A stretch of DNA of 64,000 bases from Candidatus Planktophila versatilis. Its GTDB lineage: Bacteria; Actinomycetota; Actinomycetes; Nanopelagicales; Nanopelagicaceae. The notes under the pieces are model-generated. The model had not been told where the DNA came from. It did no database searches and was given only the letters and a program-made list of their open reading frames with translations. The position numbers and the translations under genes were made by a program. The stretch spans positions 372,001-436,000 of the forward strand of contig NZ_CP016778.1 of the NCBI RefSeq assembly GCF_002288265.1, in the 5' to 3' direction. Of the stretch, positions 17,026-26,223 are shown one piece after another (the first letter of the stretch is position 1; the number at the start of each line of letters is the position of its first letter).

Positions 17026-17358
17026 ATGATGGAAAGATTATGTTTTCTTATTCATTTGTTTGACGATGCTGGAGCAGAATACGACCAAAGACACGATGAT
17101 ATTTGGCCAGAAATGGAGGAAGCTGTTGCCGCCGCTGGCTTTAGAAATTACTCACTATTTAGATTGGGAAACCTTGCTGTGGGCTATGCCGAATGCGAGC
17201 CAGATATCGAGACGGTTTTAATTAAAATGGCTACTTTCGATGTTGAGCATAAGTGGAATGCTTCACTAGTACATGTTATTAAAAATGCCGCTGGTGAAAA
17301 TGGCGGCTTGATCAATGTGCCTGAGGTGTGGCACCTTAAAGTGAAGAATTCAAAATAA
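17026..17358 (+). CDS. L-rhamnose mutarotase-family protein
   Basis: 110 residues. The RhaM signature is visible as YDQRHDDIWPEMEEA (about 19-33, with the catalytic His) and near the end PEVWHL. The family interconverts alpha and beta anomers of L-rhamnose, and relatives serve L-fucose and similar 6-deoxy sugars. ATG 17026 directly abuts the permease stop, and the next gene overlaps its stop by one base, so the mutarotase belongs to the importer operon. The context suggests the imported sugar is an aldose oxidised by a non-phosphorylating route. Confidence 0.85.
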   Translation: MMERLCFLIHLFDDAGAEYDQRHDDIWPEMEEAVAAAGFRNYSLFRLGNLAVGYAECEPDIETVLIKMATFDVEHKWNASLVHVIKNAAGENGGLINVPEVWHLKVKNSK

Positions 17359-18422
17359 TGAGCAAGATTCGCGCAGGTGTCATCGGTGCTGGCTCCTGGG
17401 CAGCAGTCGCTCATTTGCCCGCTTTGCGGGATCGAGATGATGTTGAGATAGTTGCAGTGTGTCGAAAAGGTGACCAATTGCTCGCCAGCCTAAAGCAGGA
17501 ATTTTCAGTAGGCATCGCCTCCGAGGATTACATGGATGTAGTAAATCAAGAGCTGGATGTAATCATCGTCGCTTCCCCGCCCAACCTTCATCATGAGCAT
17601 GCAGCGGCCGCCCTTCGTTCTGGGGCCCACGTACTATGCGAAAAACCAATGACAATTTCTGCAGCACAGAGCTGGGATCTAGTGAAAATTGCGAAGGAAG
17701 TGAAGCGAGAACTTCTCGTTGGATTTAGTTGGAACTACATGCCAATGGTTCAGCAAGCCTATGAACAGCTCCAACGTAAGAACATCGGCGAACTAGAACA
17801 AATGAGTATGCAAATGGCTACCCAAACTCGCGAGTTGTTGGCCAACCTCGGACCATATCCGGGAGCTTCTACTGAACAAGTTCCTGAGCAAGAAACCTGG
17901 ACCAATCCAAAGAACTCCGGCGGCGGTTATGGTCAGGCACAGTTATCTCATGCCCTCGGCTTAGCTTTTCGCCTGCAACCACAACGAGTCTCTGAAGCCT
18001 TTGCCTTTATGAGTTCGCCACGGAATGCACCCGTTGAACTCCATGATGCAATTTCCTACAAGTTCTCTAATGGCGCCATCGGCACACTCTCGGGTGGATC
18101 TAGCCATATGGGTGCATGGCAGAACAAGGACGAATTACAGGTACGAGCCATTGGCGATCAAGGACAATTCTTAATAGATCTCCATCGCGAATGTGCTTAT
18201 TTTTGGTATGTCGATGGAACAGAGATAAATATGAAACTACCGCCAAATGCCGGAGCAGTAGATAACTTTGCCGCCGCAAATGCGCTAGTTGATGTCGCGC
18301 TAGGAAACTTAGAGGCAAATCGCGCGCCGGGCGAGCTGGGTGCACTGACAGTGGAGGCCTTAGAGCTTGCCTACCAAAGTGCATCACTTGGCAAAATTGC
18401 CATCGCGCAAGAAAAGCACTGA
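17358..18422 (+). CDS. Gfo/Idh/MocA-family NAD(P)-dependent dehydrogenase
   Basis: 354 residues. The Rossmann motif is GVIGAGSWAAVAHLPAL (about 6-22) and the family EKP signature is CEKPMTISAAQSW (about 94). The C-terminal Gfo/Idh substrate domain follows. Relatives oxidise sugars, inositols or sugar derivatives; in this operon, between a mutarotase and an acid-sugar dehydratase, oxidation of the aldose to the lactone is a sensible inference. The stop overlaps the next start (TGATG). Confidence 0.85.
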   Translation: MSKIRAGVIGAGSWAAVAHLPALRDRDDVEIVAVCRKGDQLLASLKQEFSVGIASEDYMDVVNQELDVIIVASPPNLHHEHAAAALRSGAHVLCEKPMTISAAQSWDLVKIAKEVKRELLVGFSWNYMPMVQQAYEQLQRKNIGELEQMSMQMATQTRELLANLGPYPGASTEQVPEQETWTNPKNSGGGYGQAQLSHALGLAFRLQPQRVSEAFAFMSSPRNAPVELHDAISYKFSNGAIGTLSGGSSHMGAWQNKDELQVRAIGDQGQFLIDLHRECAYFWYVDGTEINMKLPPNAGAVDNFAAANALVDVALGNLEANRAPGELGALTVEALELAYQSASLGKIAIAQEKH

Positions 18423-19528
18423 TGAAAATTACTGAGATAAAAAGTGCCATCTATGAGATGGAGCCATCTAACTCAGATGATTTTCGTTACACCCGCATTC
18501 GCATCACCCAAGTCTTTACTGACGAAGGAGTTACTGGGTATGGATTTTGTGATGTTGACAATCAATCGCTCATCAAAGAAATCAAACCAGCTTTAATTGG
18601 TAAAGATCCCCGAGATATCATTGAAATTCTTGGCGCCGGCCTGCTCAAAGGATCTGCTAGCTTGGAAAATGCCTTGTGGGATATATCTGGCAAAGTCGCG
18701 GGAGTTCCCGTGCGCAATCTTTTAGGTTCGACAAAAGAATCAATGGATTATTACCTTACCTGTGTGTGGCCGGGTAAAGATGATCAGTCACACCTTTCAC
18801 CTGATCAACAGGCAGAGCAAATTGCCCTGTATTACGGAATGGGCCATAAAAAGTTTAAGTTTCGCAGCTGGCGAGAAAATGCATTAGATGATGTCGAAGT
18901 AGTCAGAAAAATTCGCGAATTGGTGGGCGGCCGAGACAAAATAGAATTGATGATTGACCGCACTGCTCATTACCCCGGATGGGTTTGGAGTTATAAAGAG
19001 GCACTTGATGCTGCAATGAGATTCCAAGAATTAGATGTAACTTGGCTGGAGGAGCCATTTGCTCAAGATGATCTAGATTCCTATCGGCGCTTGGCCGAGG
19101 AGGTCGATATATCTATTACCGGTGGTGAGTGGACATCTGATTTATCAATTTTTCTCGAATACATCTCCACTAGAGCAGTGGACATCATTCAGCCTGATGT
19201 TTGTATTGCTGGTGGCATCTGGCCAACACGGTTGGTGGGAGCGCTGGCCCAGGCTCACGGTACTGAATGTATTCTGCATGGCACCAACGGCCCAGATTTA
19301 GCGGCATCTTTACAAGTTGCAGCAACTATTCCAAGTTGTCGGATGATGGAAGTTGCACTTGTTTTCCCTCCTCTCACGCCAGAAGAGATGTACTCACCCC
19401 TGAAACGGATTCTAAATAGCGATTATTTATTTAAGTTTGAAAAAGGCAAAATTATCTTGCCAACAGCGCCTGGTCTTGGAGTTGAGATTAACGAGGATGC
19501 ACTCGCAAAATGCAAAATTGTTGGTTAG
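18422..19528 (+). CDS. Enolase-superfamily acid-sugar dehydratase (mandelate racemase group)
   Basis: 368 residues. N-terminal capping domain (VFTDEGVTGYGFCD at about 31) and barrel domain with KFKFR (144-148), metal ligands D179 (LMIDR), the EEP block near 210 and E236 (GGEW), and a late HGTNG motif. Members dehydrate sugar acids such as L-fuconate or L-rhamnonate to 2-keto-3-deoxy acids. The substrate is not fixed by sequence. Final gene of the plus-strand cluster A operon; the next gene converges on it. Confidence 0.83.
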   Translation: MKITEIKSAIYEMEPSNSDDFRYTRIRITQVFTDEGVTGYGFCDVDNQSLIKEIKPALIGKDPRDIIEILGAGLLKGSASLENALWDISGKVAGVPVRNLLGSTKESMDYYLTCVWPGKDDQSHLSPDQQAEQIALYYGMGHKKFKFRSWRENALDDVEVVRKIRELVGGRDKIELMIDRTAHYPGWVWSYKEALDAAMRFQELDVTWLEEPFAQDDLDSYRRLAEEVDISITGGEWTSDLSIFLEYISTRAVDIIQPDVCIAGGIWPTRLVGALAQAHGTECILHGTNGPDLAASLQVAATIPSCRMMEVALVFPPLTPEEMYSPLKRILNSDYLFKFEKGKIILPTAPGLGVEINEDALAKCKIVG

Positions 19529-19575
19529 ATCAGTAGGCTATTTAGTAATGTCGCGAGTCTTAGCCCCAGTTTGTG

Positions 19576-20373
19576 CTAATTCTTAGCGACTGCCGGCATA
19601 TAACCTAAATGAGCTCCACCATCTACATCTAGCGCGCAGCCGGTAAGAAATGCTGCTTCATCTGAAATAAAGAAAGTAATAGTCTTTGTGACATCAGCTT
19701 CAGTGGGATTGCGCCCCAATGGAAAGGCAGCAGCTGCCGCAGATTTAACTTGCTCTACAGTTAAATTCCCAGCTTGAGATTTCCAATTTGCTACTTGTTG
19801 GCCCATTCCTGTGGTTGGAACTCCCACGGGACAGACGCAATTGACCGTGACTTGAGAAGGCGCCAATTCGATTGCAGATGATTCAATCAAACCAATAAGA
19901 CCAAATTTTGAGGCGCAGTAGGCTTGAACTTGAGCATAGCCTCGTTTGCCAGCATCTGAAGAAATTGCAACTATTCGTCCTCGACCGCTATCAATGAGGT
20001 ATTTAGACGCGGCTTGAATGGCAAAGAATGCACCCTTTAGGTTTACATCAAGGGTGAGATCCCAATCTGCTTCACTGACTTCATTCATTGGCTTGATATG
20101 TATAACGCCAGCGGAAATCACCAAGGTGTCCAATCCCTTGAACTCCTTATTTGCACGCTCGACTGCAGCTATGAGCTCTGCCTGATTCCTGACATCAGCT
20201 TCAATAGAGATTGCATTCGAGCCTAACTCCTTTACCGCTAAGGCTAGATTCGGAGCCGAGTTATCAACCAGGGCAACTTTGGCACCCGCAGAGATCATTT
20301 CCCGAGCGATATCAAGCCCGAAGCCGGAAGCGCCCCCAGTGATGAGAACCTTTCGGTTTGTTGCGATGGTCAT
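19576..20373 (-). CDS. Short-chain dehydrogenase/reductase (SDR)
   Basis: 265 residues with the classical SDR motifs: TGGASGFG at about 12-19, the catalytic Ser (VAISSDAG, about 138) and YCASK (about 151-155). Such enzymes in acid-sugar clusters often oxidise a 2-keto-3-deoxy acid or an open-chain sugar, for example in the L-fucose and L-rhamnose diketo-hydrolase routes. It is 22 bases downstream of the minus-strand enolase-superfamily gene and probably in one operon with it. Confidence 0.87.
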   Translation of the reverse strand: MTIATNRKVLITGGASGFGLDIAREMISAGAKVALVDNSAPNLALAVKELGSNAISIEADVRNQAELIAAVERANKEFKGLDTLVISAGVIHIKPMNEVSEADWDLTLDVNLKGAFFAIQAASKYLIDSGRGRIVAISSDAGKRGYAQVQAYCASKFGLIGLIESSAIELAPSQVTVNCVCPVGVPTTGMGQQVANWKSQAGNLTVEQVKSAAAAAFPLGRNPTEADVTKTITFFISDEAAFLTGCALDVDGGAHLGYMPAVAKN

Positions 20374-20394
20374 GTTTTGATCCCCTTTGTGGAG

Positions 20395-21525
20395 TTAGCC
20401 TTGGTAGAGATACTTCTTTACTGCTTTTTCATCGATGGTTATACCCAAACCAGGAGTGTTGGGTACAGCAATCCAGCCATCTTTTTGTTCAATGGGGTTC
20501 TCAACTAATTCATGTTGCATAGGAGATGGTGCTGGCTTTAGCTCAAAGACCTCTCCATTTGTGGAGGCCGCATAGACGTGAAGTGAGGCGGCAGTATTGA
20601 TTGCACTGGACCAAGAATGAGGGACAAAACGCACTCTTTGGGTGAGGGCATCATCAACGATAGCTTTCATTCCGCTAATTCCTTCAACCCGTCCTGGATC
20701 TACCAAGATAATATCAATGGCCTTACTACGCACTAAGCGTTGATAGTCATGCAAAGTCCAGCAGCGTTCTCCAGTGGCAAGGGCAGTGGGAACTCTTGAC
20801 TTCATTTGTCGATAGCCGTCATGATCGTCGTGATGTAGCGCATCTTCAAACCAGGTCAGATTTACTTCTAGTAAATCTTCCGCCATTGTGGCAGCGTGAC
20901 TTGCACTCCATTTTGCAAGAGCAGAGACATCTATCGCCATTCCCATATCTGGGCCAATTGCCTCGCGGACAGTACGCGCAACTTTCATATCTCGAACTCG
21001 GTTTGTTCCAAATCCCGCTTCCGGAACTTGCCCCCAACCACCCTTAACGGCGGAGAACCCACGTTCGCGATAGCTAGTGAACTCCTCTTGCAAGGCTCCT
21101 AAATCCAGAGTATTCAGAATCACTGAAGCACAAGATGGAACTCTCTCCATTAACGTTCCACCAAGCATTGCTGAAACCGGAAGTCCGGCAGCTTTGCCCG
21201 CAATATCCCAGAGAGCTATATCTAGGGCTGAGATTGCAAAAGAGACAATGCCTCCATGCCCATGCCAGTAAGCATGATTTCGCATTTTTTGCCAGAGACG
21301 ACCTACTTGAGTTCCATCTTCTCCCATTAAGAGTTTGGCAAATCCTGCATCAATAATTGTTTTTACGGCCAGTGCGGCTTCAGGCCACTGCGAAATACAT
21401 TCTCCCCATCCGACGATTCCGTCAGAGGTTTCAATGCGAGTCAGCGTTACATATCTGATCTTGTTGTCATTGTTTGGCTCCGGGTATTGCATCGGAAATG
21501 CCTCAACTCGAACTATCTTATTCAT
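20395..21525 (-). CDS. Second enolase-superfamily acid-sugar dehydratase
   Basis: 376 residues. The capping domain shows GIVGWGEC and AISALDIALWDIAGKAAG (about 107-124). The barrel holds the metal ligands in MAIDVSA, WFEDALH and ATGERCW, with histidine in FVPHSWSS. Unlike the dehydratase at 18422, it has the common AISALDIALWDI block and a C-terminal PNTPGLGI tail. The pair suggests handling of more than one sugar acid, or a dehydratase plus an epimerase. Encoded on the opposite strand, together with the SDR. Confidence 0.85.
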   Translation of the reverse strand: MNKIVRVEAFPMQYPEPNNDNKIRYVTLTRIETSDGIVGWGECISQWPEAALAVKTIIDAGFAKLLMGEDGTQVGRLWQKMRNHAYWHGHGGIVSFAISALDIALWDIAGKAAGLPVSAMLGGTLMERVPSCASVILNTLDLGALQEEFTSYRERGFSAVKGGWGQVPEAGFGTNRVRDMKVARTVREAIGPDMGMAIDVSALAKWSASHAATMAEDLLEVNLTWFEDALHHDDHDGYRQMKSRVPTALATGERCWTLHDYQRLVRSKAIDIILVDPGRVEGISGMKAIVDDALTQRVRFVPHSWSSAINTAASLHVYAASTNGEVFELKPAPSPMQHELVENPIEQKDGWIAVPNTPGLGITIDEKAVKKYLYQG

Positions 21526-21595
21526 TTACCAACCTCCATTCTGAGCCCTTAAGTGCTTTACAAACTTATTTAACGTCTACCTAGATCCACATGCC

Positions 21596-22351
21596 TTAAT
21601 CAGTGTGCGATAGTACTGAAGCCAAGAATGACTTCGTCCGCTCGTTTTGAGGATTGTCAAAGAATTCCGCTGGATTATTCTCTTCCACAATCCTACCTGC
21701 GTCCATAAAAATCACACGATCTGCAACTTGGCGAACGAAGCCCATCTCGTGGGTAACGATTAGCATCGTCATTCCTGCTTCAGATAGCTTTCGAAGTACG
21801 CCTAAAACTTCTCCCACTAATTCAGGGTCAAGCGCGCTTGTCACTTCGTCAAATAACATGACATCAGGTTTCATGGCAAGAGCACGAGCAATCGCCACCC
21901 TTTGCTGTTGGCCACCGGATAACTGTTCAGGAAATTGATCCCGCTTTTCTGCTAATCCAACAGATTCTAGAAGTGCTATAGCTTCCTCACGGAACTCTTT
22001 TTCATTCAGACCCAGCACATGTTTTGGACCTGCAACAACATTTTGTAAAACGGACATATGTGGAAAAAGGTTGAAATGTTGAAAGACCATCCCGACCTTG
22101 CTGCGAGTAGCAGATATCTCGGTCTCTGAGAAACCCTTTCCAGACTCATCTCGGTAAGCTAACTTTGCATTGATACGAATCGTGCCGCTGGTGGGGAATT
22201 CCAAGTTATTGATGCAGCGAAGTAAGGTTGATTTACCACTACCAGATGGGCCGATAATGCCTAAAACTTGACCTTTATCAATTGTCAAGCAAATATCCTT
22301 TAAGACCTCATCTTTTCCGAAACTTTTGCAGAGGTTATCTATTTTGATCAT
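21596..22351 (-). CDS. Polar amino acid-type ABC importer, ATPase (GlnQ family)
   Basis: 251 residues. Walker A is GPSGSGKST (about 34-42), signature [17 protein letters not shown] (about 140), Walker [13 protein letters not shown]. The Asp-Glu-Val form of Walker B and the length fit the GlnQ/HisP family. Overlaps the permease gene by 4 bases on the minus strand. Confidence 0.92.
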   Translation of the reverse strand: MIKIDNLCKSFGKDEVLKDICLTIDKGQVLGIIGPSGSGKSTLLRCINNLEFPTSGTIRINAKLAYRDESGKGFSETEISATRSKVGMVFQHFNLFPHMSVLQNVVAGPKHVLGLNEKEFREEAIALLESVGLAEKRDQFPEQLSGGQQQRVAIARALAMKPDVMLFDEVTSALDPELVGEVLGVLRKLSEAGMTMLIVTHEMGFVRQVADRVIFMDAGRIVEENNPAEFFDNPQNERTKSFLASVLSHTD

Positions 22352-23076
22352 CGCTTTTCTCCTCCGGCAATCAGAGTTTCTTCAGAAGATGTCACAACGC
22401 CTCTAGAGGCGTAACCCTTTTTCATTCTCTTCTCTAAGTAGTCAACTAATTTGACTCCAGGAAAACCTACGGCAAAATAAAGCAGAAAAACCATTGTATA
22501 AATGGTGAAATAATCATAAGTCTCAGCCGCGTAAATCTGACCTCTGAACATCATCTCCTGAACTGTGACGACAGAAAGCAGAGAAGTATCTTTCATTAAG
22601 GAGACCATATAATTACAAAGCGCGGGGATGATTGTTCTAATTGCTTGCGGCATGATGACACGCACCATAATTACTCTATTGCGCATACCTAAGGCCTTTG
22701 CAGCATCAGTCTGCCCCTTGGGGACAGCTTCGATAGCTCCTCTATACACTTCACATAAGTAAGCGGTGTAATGCAGGGTTAAAGCGAGGATACCAGCAGG
22801 TAGAGGCGGAATCTCCATTCCGAAAAAAGGCAAAACAAAGTAGATATAAACTAGCTGAAGCAGAAAAGGCGTTGATCTAAAAACCTGAACATAGGCTCCG
22901 AGCGAGAGCCGAAGAGCTCTACTCTTTGATTTCCGGCCAAATGCCACTAGTACCCCAAGAGTTAAACTAAAAATTCCACAAAGTAATGTCACTAAGAGAG
23001 TAATAAGCAAACCTGTCAGGATGGTCGGTAGCGCATCTAAAGCTATTTCAGGTTTTATTAAATCAAAAAATTCCAA
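22348..23076 (-). CDS. Polar amino acid-type ABC importer, permease (HisM/GlnP family)
   Basis: 242 residues with five or six membrane segments. The [20 protein letters not shown] stretch (about 68-87) and the cytoplasmic [16 protein letters not shown] loop (near 137) are diagnostic for family-3 importer permeases. It lies between the binding-protein gene and the ATPase gene, and a strong hairpin separates it from the former. No second permease gene is seen, so a homodimer is likely. Confidence 0.92.
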   Translation of the reverse strand: MEFFDLIKPEIALDALPTILTGLLITLLVTLLCGIFSLTLGVLVAFGRKSKSRALRLSLGAYVQVFRSTPFLLQLVYIYFVLPFFGMEIPPLPAGILALTLHYTAYLCEVYRGAIEAVPKGQTDAAKALGMRNRVIMVRVIMPQAIRTIIPALCNYMVSLMKDTSLLSVVTVQEMMFRGQIYAAETYDYFTIYTMVFLLYFAVGFPGVKLVDYLEKRMKKGYASRGVVTSSEETLIAGGEKR

Positions 23077-23121
23077 GATTTCCCCATCTCTAGATATCGT
23101 CAGAATGCGTGAGATTGAAAG

Positions 23122-23153
23122 AACCAGCCACAGGCTTGCGCCTGTGGCTGGTT
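23122..23153 (-). terminator. Strong hairpin between binding-protein and permease genes
   Basis: AACCAGCCACAGGC (23122-23135) and its exact complement (23140-23153) form a 14-bp stem with a 4-base loop. On the transcribed minus strand it lies after the binding-protein stop and before the permease, with no long T run. It probably stabilises the upstream message or partly attenuates, raising binding protein relative to membrane parts. Confidence 0.75.
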
Positions 23154-23160
23154 ACTATCT

Positions 23161-24126
23161 TTAGAACGACGGATTGTGCTCTGGTTCGAAGATATTCTCA
23201 GATGCTGCGAAGCCATGCTTTTCGAGAATTCGACCAATCACACCGTGCATAATCAGTTCACCAAGTGCTCTTGAATATGCCATATTGAGCGTGCAGTCTT
23301 GGAAACGGGTACCGTAACGAGCGTAGTTTGCCCACACTGCGGACGGAACATCTTTCATTCCCTTAAGTATTTGTACTTCCGCTTTAGGGTTTTCAGTGAT
23401 GAAGACGACGCTTGGTGGTTCGGCCTCAACTACTGCGTCAATGCGACCAGCTGCAAGTGCGGCAAATTGCAATGCTCCGGTTGTAAACTGACTCACATCA
23501 GCAATCTTGGCATCCTTTGCCCATGCTGAGGCTTGTGTTCCAGCGACAACGCCCAATTTGATACCAGGCTTGGTCAGATCTGCCCAAGCTTTAATACCCT
23601 TTGGATTTCCCTTTTGTGCAACAACAACAGTTGCATACCACCATGCTGGAGCGGTAAATGCAAAGTTCTTGTATCGATCTGGGTTACCGTGGATATTTCC
23701 ACCAATAATGTCAATCTTCTTTGAAAGAAGACTTGGAACCATTTCTGGCCACTGGAGTACCACGGACTTAACATTTTTAATACCGAGGTATTTCGCAACT
23801 GCCATGTTTATGTCCCAATCGACACCAGTAGTCTCTTTGCCTGATTGGATATTAAAGAATGGAATGTCTTGGTAAATTCCAAGTTTTAATCCACGGCTCA
23901 TCACTCTTTTTAAGGAGGTATCGGAACAGGCCATATCTGGGCTTGAATTGGCTTCAATATCCCATCCAAGCTTTTTAAAATACTCTTTATCTGGCTGTAC
24001 TGCGGCTGGAGCATCGGTAGCAGCTTGGGCGATCGTAGGGGAGAGCCCTACTACCAAACCTATAGTTGCAAATCCGATGATTGCCGTTTTAGCGAATTTA
24101 TTTTGAGCAAGAAATTTCATTTTCAT
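23161..24126 (-). CDS. Family-3 substrate-binding protein of the cluster A importer
   Basis: 321 residues. The first 36 include a basic start, a hydrophobic core and AQA before TDAPA, a Sec signal peptide. The mature part is a type II binding fold (SRGLKLGIYQDIPF, then GVDWDINMAVAKYLGIKNVK), typical of polar amino acid/opine binding proteins. GTAAGGAAAGGG precedes ATG 24126. As the neighbours are acid-sugar enzymes, the ligand may be an acidic sugar or an amino-sugar acid instead of an amino acid; this is an inference. Confidence 0.88.
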   Translation of the reverse strand: MKMKFLAQNKFAKTAIIGFATIGLVVGLSPTIAQAATDAPAAVQPDKEYFKKLGWDIEANSSPDMACSDTSLKRVMSRGLKLGIYQDIPFFNIQSGKETTGVDWDINMAVAKYLGIKNVKSVVLQWPEMVPSLLSKKIDIIGGNIHGNPDRYKNFAFTAPAWWYATVVVAQKGNPKGIKAWADLTKPGIKLGVVAGTQASAWAKDAKIADVSQFTTGALQFAALAAGRIDAVVEAEPPSVVFITENPKAEVQILKGMKDVPSAVWANYARYGTRFQDCTLNMAYSRALGELIMHGVIGRILEKHGFAASENIFEPEHNPSF

Positions 24127-24696
24127 TTTTACCCTTTCCTTACTTTGAAGTTAGTAGATTCCCGAGAGCAACACATGTGACATCGAGCCAAACCAAGACC
24201 GGTGTCACCTCTTCTATCCAAGAGGGGACTCAGATCGATAGGTGGAAGGAGATTCGCAGATTATCTATAATCTGTCAATAAGATTTAGCTGGATTTGCCC
24301 TACATAATTCTGACGAAAAACTGCCCAAATACCCGAGGCCAGGCTCGCGGCTACGCATGGAGCCAGGCACAAAGGGGGCTGGAGGGCAGAACTTGAACCT
24401 GTAAGCGCTGTCCATACTTTGGTAGCAGTCACAACAGATACCGGCGTAGTAGGAGTTATTTTCATGGGCTATTTATTCAGTTGCGGGGGATCTGCCACTC
24501 AGGCAATTAGCGGAATAGATATCACACACGTTGCTAGCGATGCGTATTGGCTAGGCAACTTGCGCTGGGCAATTAATGCATCCCGAGCGTCGTCAGATTC
24601 CAACCCTGTGCCGATAGCAGGCTTGAATTAGATGGAGGGTGGTCAGAAAAAATTGGCGATAAGTCGTTTCTTTAGTCAACCTGGTAGAGTAAAAAG
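24127..24696. other. 570-bp region with no intact gene; possible decayed enolase-superfamily fragment
   Basis: No convincing gene fits here. In the plus frame ending at TAG 24629-24631 the stretch from about 24400 reads VAVTTDTGVVGV and later AISGIDI, phrases that occur at the start of enolase-superfamily proteins (compare AISALDIALWDI in the neighbour at 20395), but the parts are shortened and out of proportion. It may be a remnant of a third such gene; this is weak. The left part would hold the promoter of the importer gene starting at 24126, the right part that of the regulator gene at 24697. Confidence 0.3.
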
Positions 24697-25368
24697 GTGT
24701 CTACCGATTTCTTCAAATTATCTAGTGGTAACAACCTATCCCAGCGCACCCATGTCGCGCACATGTTGCGTGAGGCAATTGTTTCAGGAAAGTTAAAGCC
24801 TGGCACGCAACTAAAGCAGAATGAAGTAGGTAAGAAGTTTGAATGTAGCCCAGGCCCAGTTCGTGAGGCGATGCGCGATCTTGAGAGCGAAGGGCTAATT
24901 GAGCATTTTCCGAATCGTGGAGTCTTTGTCACTCAAATTACCAAAGAAGAATATCTTGAGATGTTACTGCCAGCCCGTGTAGTTTTGGAAAAATTTGCTT
25001 TGAAACACGCGGCGAAGAAATTCACCCCAGAAGTCATTGAGACACTCAATGAGCAAATTGAGATTATGCGTAAAGGTGCTAAAAAGAAAGATATTGACTC
25101 AGTAAATGAGGCTGATATGAAATTTCACATGATAGTGATGCAAACTGCAGCGACGCAGCAGACTTTCCATTTATGGAAAAGTGTCATGTCACGGATTCGT
25201 TTAGAGCTTTATCGAGTCGGCCCACACCCAATCCTTACCGAACAAGCTCCTAATCACACCCAGTTATTGGCGGCGATACTTAACGGTGATGTGAAGCAAC
25301 TATATAAAGAAATTGAGTGGCACTGTATAGGAGCTGTCTCTGATCCTTTGAAGAAAGATTTCAAGTAG
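24697..25368 (+). CDS. GntR-family regulator (FCD/FadR subgroup) of cluster A
   Basis: 223 residues from GTG 24697. N-terminal winged helix (residues 18-80: REAIVSGKLKPGTQLKQNEV, then CSPGPVREAMRDLESEGLIE) and an all-helical FCD ligand domain with acidic/His metal positions (ADMKFHMIVMQ at about 144; HTQLLAAI near 193). Such regulators bind sugar acids or related carboxylates and control adjacent operons. It is divergent from the minus-strand importer, so it probably governs cluster A. Its stop is 10 bases before the mutM remnant. Confidence 0.88.
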   Translation: MSTDFFKLSSGNNLSQRTHVAHMLREAIVSGKLKPGTQLKQNEVGKKFECSPGPVREAMRDLESEGLIEHFPNRGVFVTQITKEEYLEMLLPARVVLEKFALKHAAKKFTPEVIETLNEQIEIMRKGAKKKDIDSVNEADMKFHMIVMQTAATQQTFHLWKSVMSRIRLELYRVGPHPILTEQAPNHTQLLAAILNGDVKQLYKEIEWHCIGAVSDPLKKDFK

Positions 25369-25378
25369 AAAGTAAGGA

Positions 25379-25564
25379 ACTGGGTTCACCTCATTTGATG
25401 CGCTCTATATCAACGTCAATGGCGAGAGTGGATTCTTTGAAACATCCCTAGCTGCCTATGGCCAAGAAGGTGAGCCATGTCCACGGTGTGGTCGGGGGAT
25501 TAGAAGAATTGCCTTTGGTAATAGGTCATCACATTTTTGTCCGAAGTGTCAGGTGACGAGCTAA
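25379..25564 (+). pseudogene. Truncated second copy of the mutM 3' end
   Basis: This stretch encodes the last 58 or so residues of MutM, from [17 protein letters not shown] through the zinc finger to QVTS and TAA 25562-25564, without start or upstream domains. From 25388 to 25513 it aligns without gaps to 13737-13862 and differs at 14 of 126 positions, nearly all silent (one Met to Leu change); from 25514 to 25555 it is identical over 42 bases. Only the last three codons then differ. It is a broken copy from a related mutM allele, not a separate gene, and its stop overlaps the dhaL-like stop by 4 bases. Confidence 0.93.
25514..25555 (+). repeat. 42-bp direct repeat, right copy
   Basis: Identical to 13863-13904 in mutM. 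The sequences differ again right after it (TGCGGACC in the left copy context, TGACGAGC here), placing a sharp right-hand boundary. Confidence 0.85.
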
Positions 25565-26223
25565 TCCCCATTCTTGCTAAAAAAATCTATTGAGTTAGCG
25601 AGAGTTTCAAAAAGAGCAGTCATAGACGTTGCTCCTGGGTCTATATGACCGATACTTCTTTCGCCTTGATAACTTCCTCGACCTTTTCTAGCTTCCATTT
25701 GTGCCGTCTTTGCGCATCCAAGTTCAGCGGCTTGGTGTGCTTTAGTAAATGCCCCTAATAGATCTTCTGAGTTTTTAACACTAGTAATGAGAGAACTTAC
25801 CGCTGGATTTAGCGCGTCTACTAATGTTTTATCACCTGGTTTCGCTCGACCCAGTTCCATAATCCCCTCGAGTGCAGATTCAAATGCCTGCGACATGGTG
25901 TTCAAATTTGCAGTAGCTCTATTTGCCGTAACATCACTGAGCCGAAGAAACAGAGTTCCGTAGAGTGCTCCACTTGCACCACCGACTGAATTTATAATCG
26001 TCATCCCTGCGAATTCAAAAAACTCACCCAATGATTTAGATTGAGGTCCTTTGAAAGCTTCTAGGAGCGCCCTGGCCCCGTTGGAGATATTTGAACCATG
26101 TTCGCCATCACCAACTGCAGCATCTAACTCGTTAAGGTAGTCCTCTAGCTCAATTACAGCTTCGCAGAAATCATTTAACCAATTTTGTGCAATTGGTATC
26201 GATACCTCTGTAACCATAGTCAT
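25561..26223 (-). CDS. dhaL: DhaL-like kinase subunit (ATP-binding part of a dihydroxyacetone-type kinase)
   Basis: 220 residues. The Mg-ATP site [13 protein letters not shown] (33-45) matches the LD-x-x-x-GD-x-DHG site of DhaL, but the third Asp is Glu41. The [10 protein letters not shown] loop (near 79-88) and [20 protein letters not shown] (near 182) are conserved. DhaL holds ATP and phosphorylates the ketone bound by DhaK. It is coupled to the dhaK-like gene (4-base overlap). No phosphotransferase component DhaM is present, which fits an ATP-using rather than PEP-using kinase. The stop abuts the mutM remnant. Confidence 0.88.
   Translation of the reverse strand: MTMVTEVSIPIAQNWLNDFCEAVIELEDYLNELDAAVGDGEHGSNISNGARALLEAFKGPQSKSLGEFFEFAGMTIINSVGGASGALYGTLFLRLSDVTANRATANLNTMSQAFESALEGIMELGRAKPGDKTLVDALNPAVSSLITSVKNSEDLLGAFTKAHQAAELGCAKTAQMEARKGRGSYQGERSIGHIDPGATSMTALFETLANSIDFFSKNGD

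Noticed and set aside
24265-24465. 66-codon minus-strand frame in the gap before the GntR gene
   Set aside because: No ribosome site, composition unlike the genes around it, and no recognisable family.
13905-25513. A prophage or integrative element with its own integrase
   Set aside because: All genes in the stretch are metabolic or regulatory; no integrase, excisionase, relaxase or phage gene was found.
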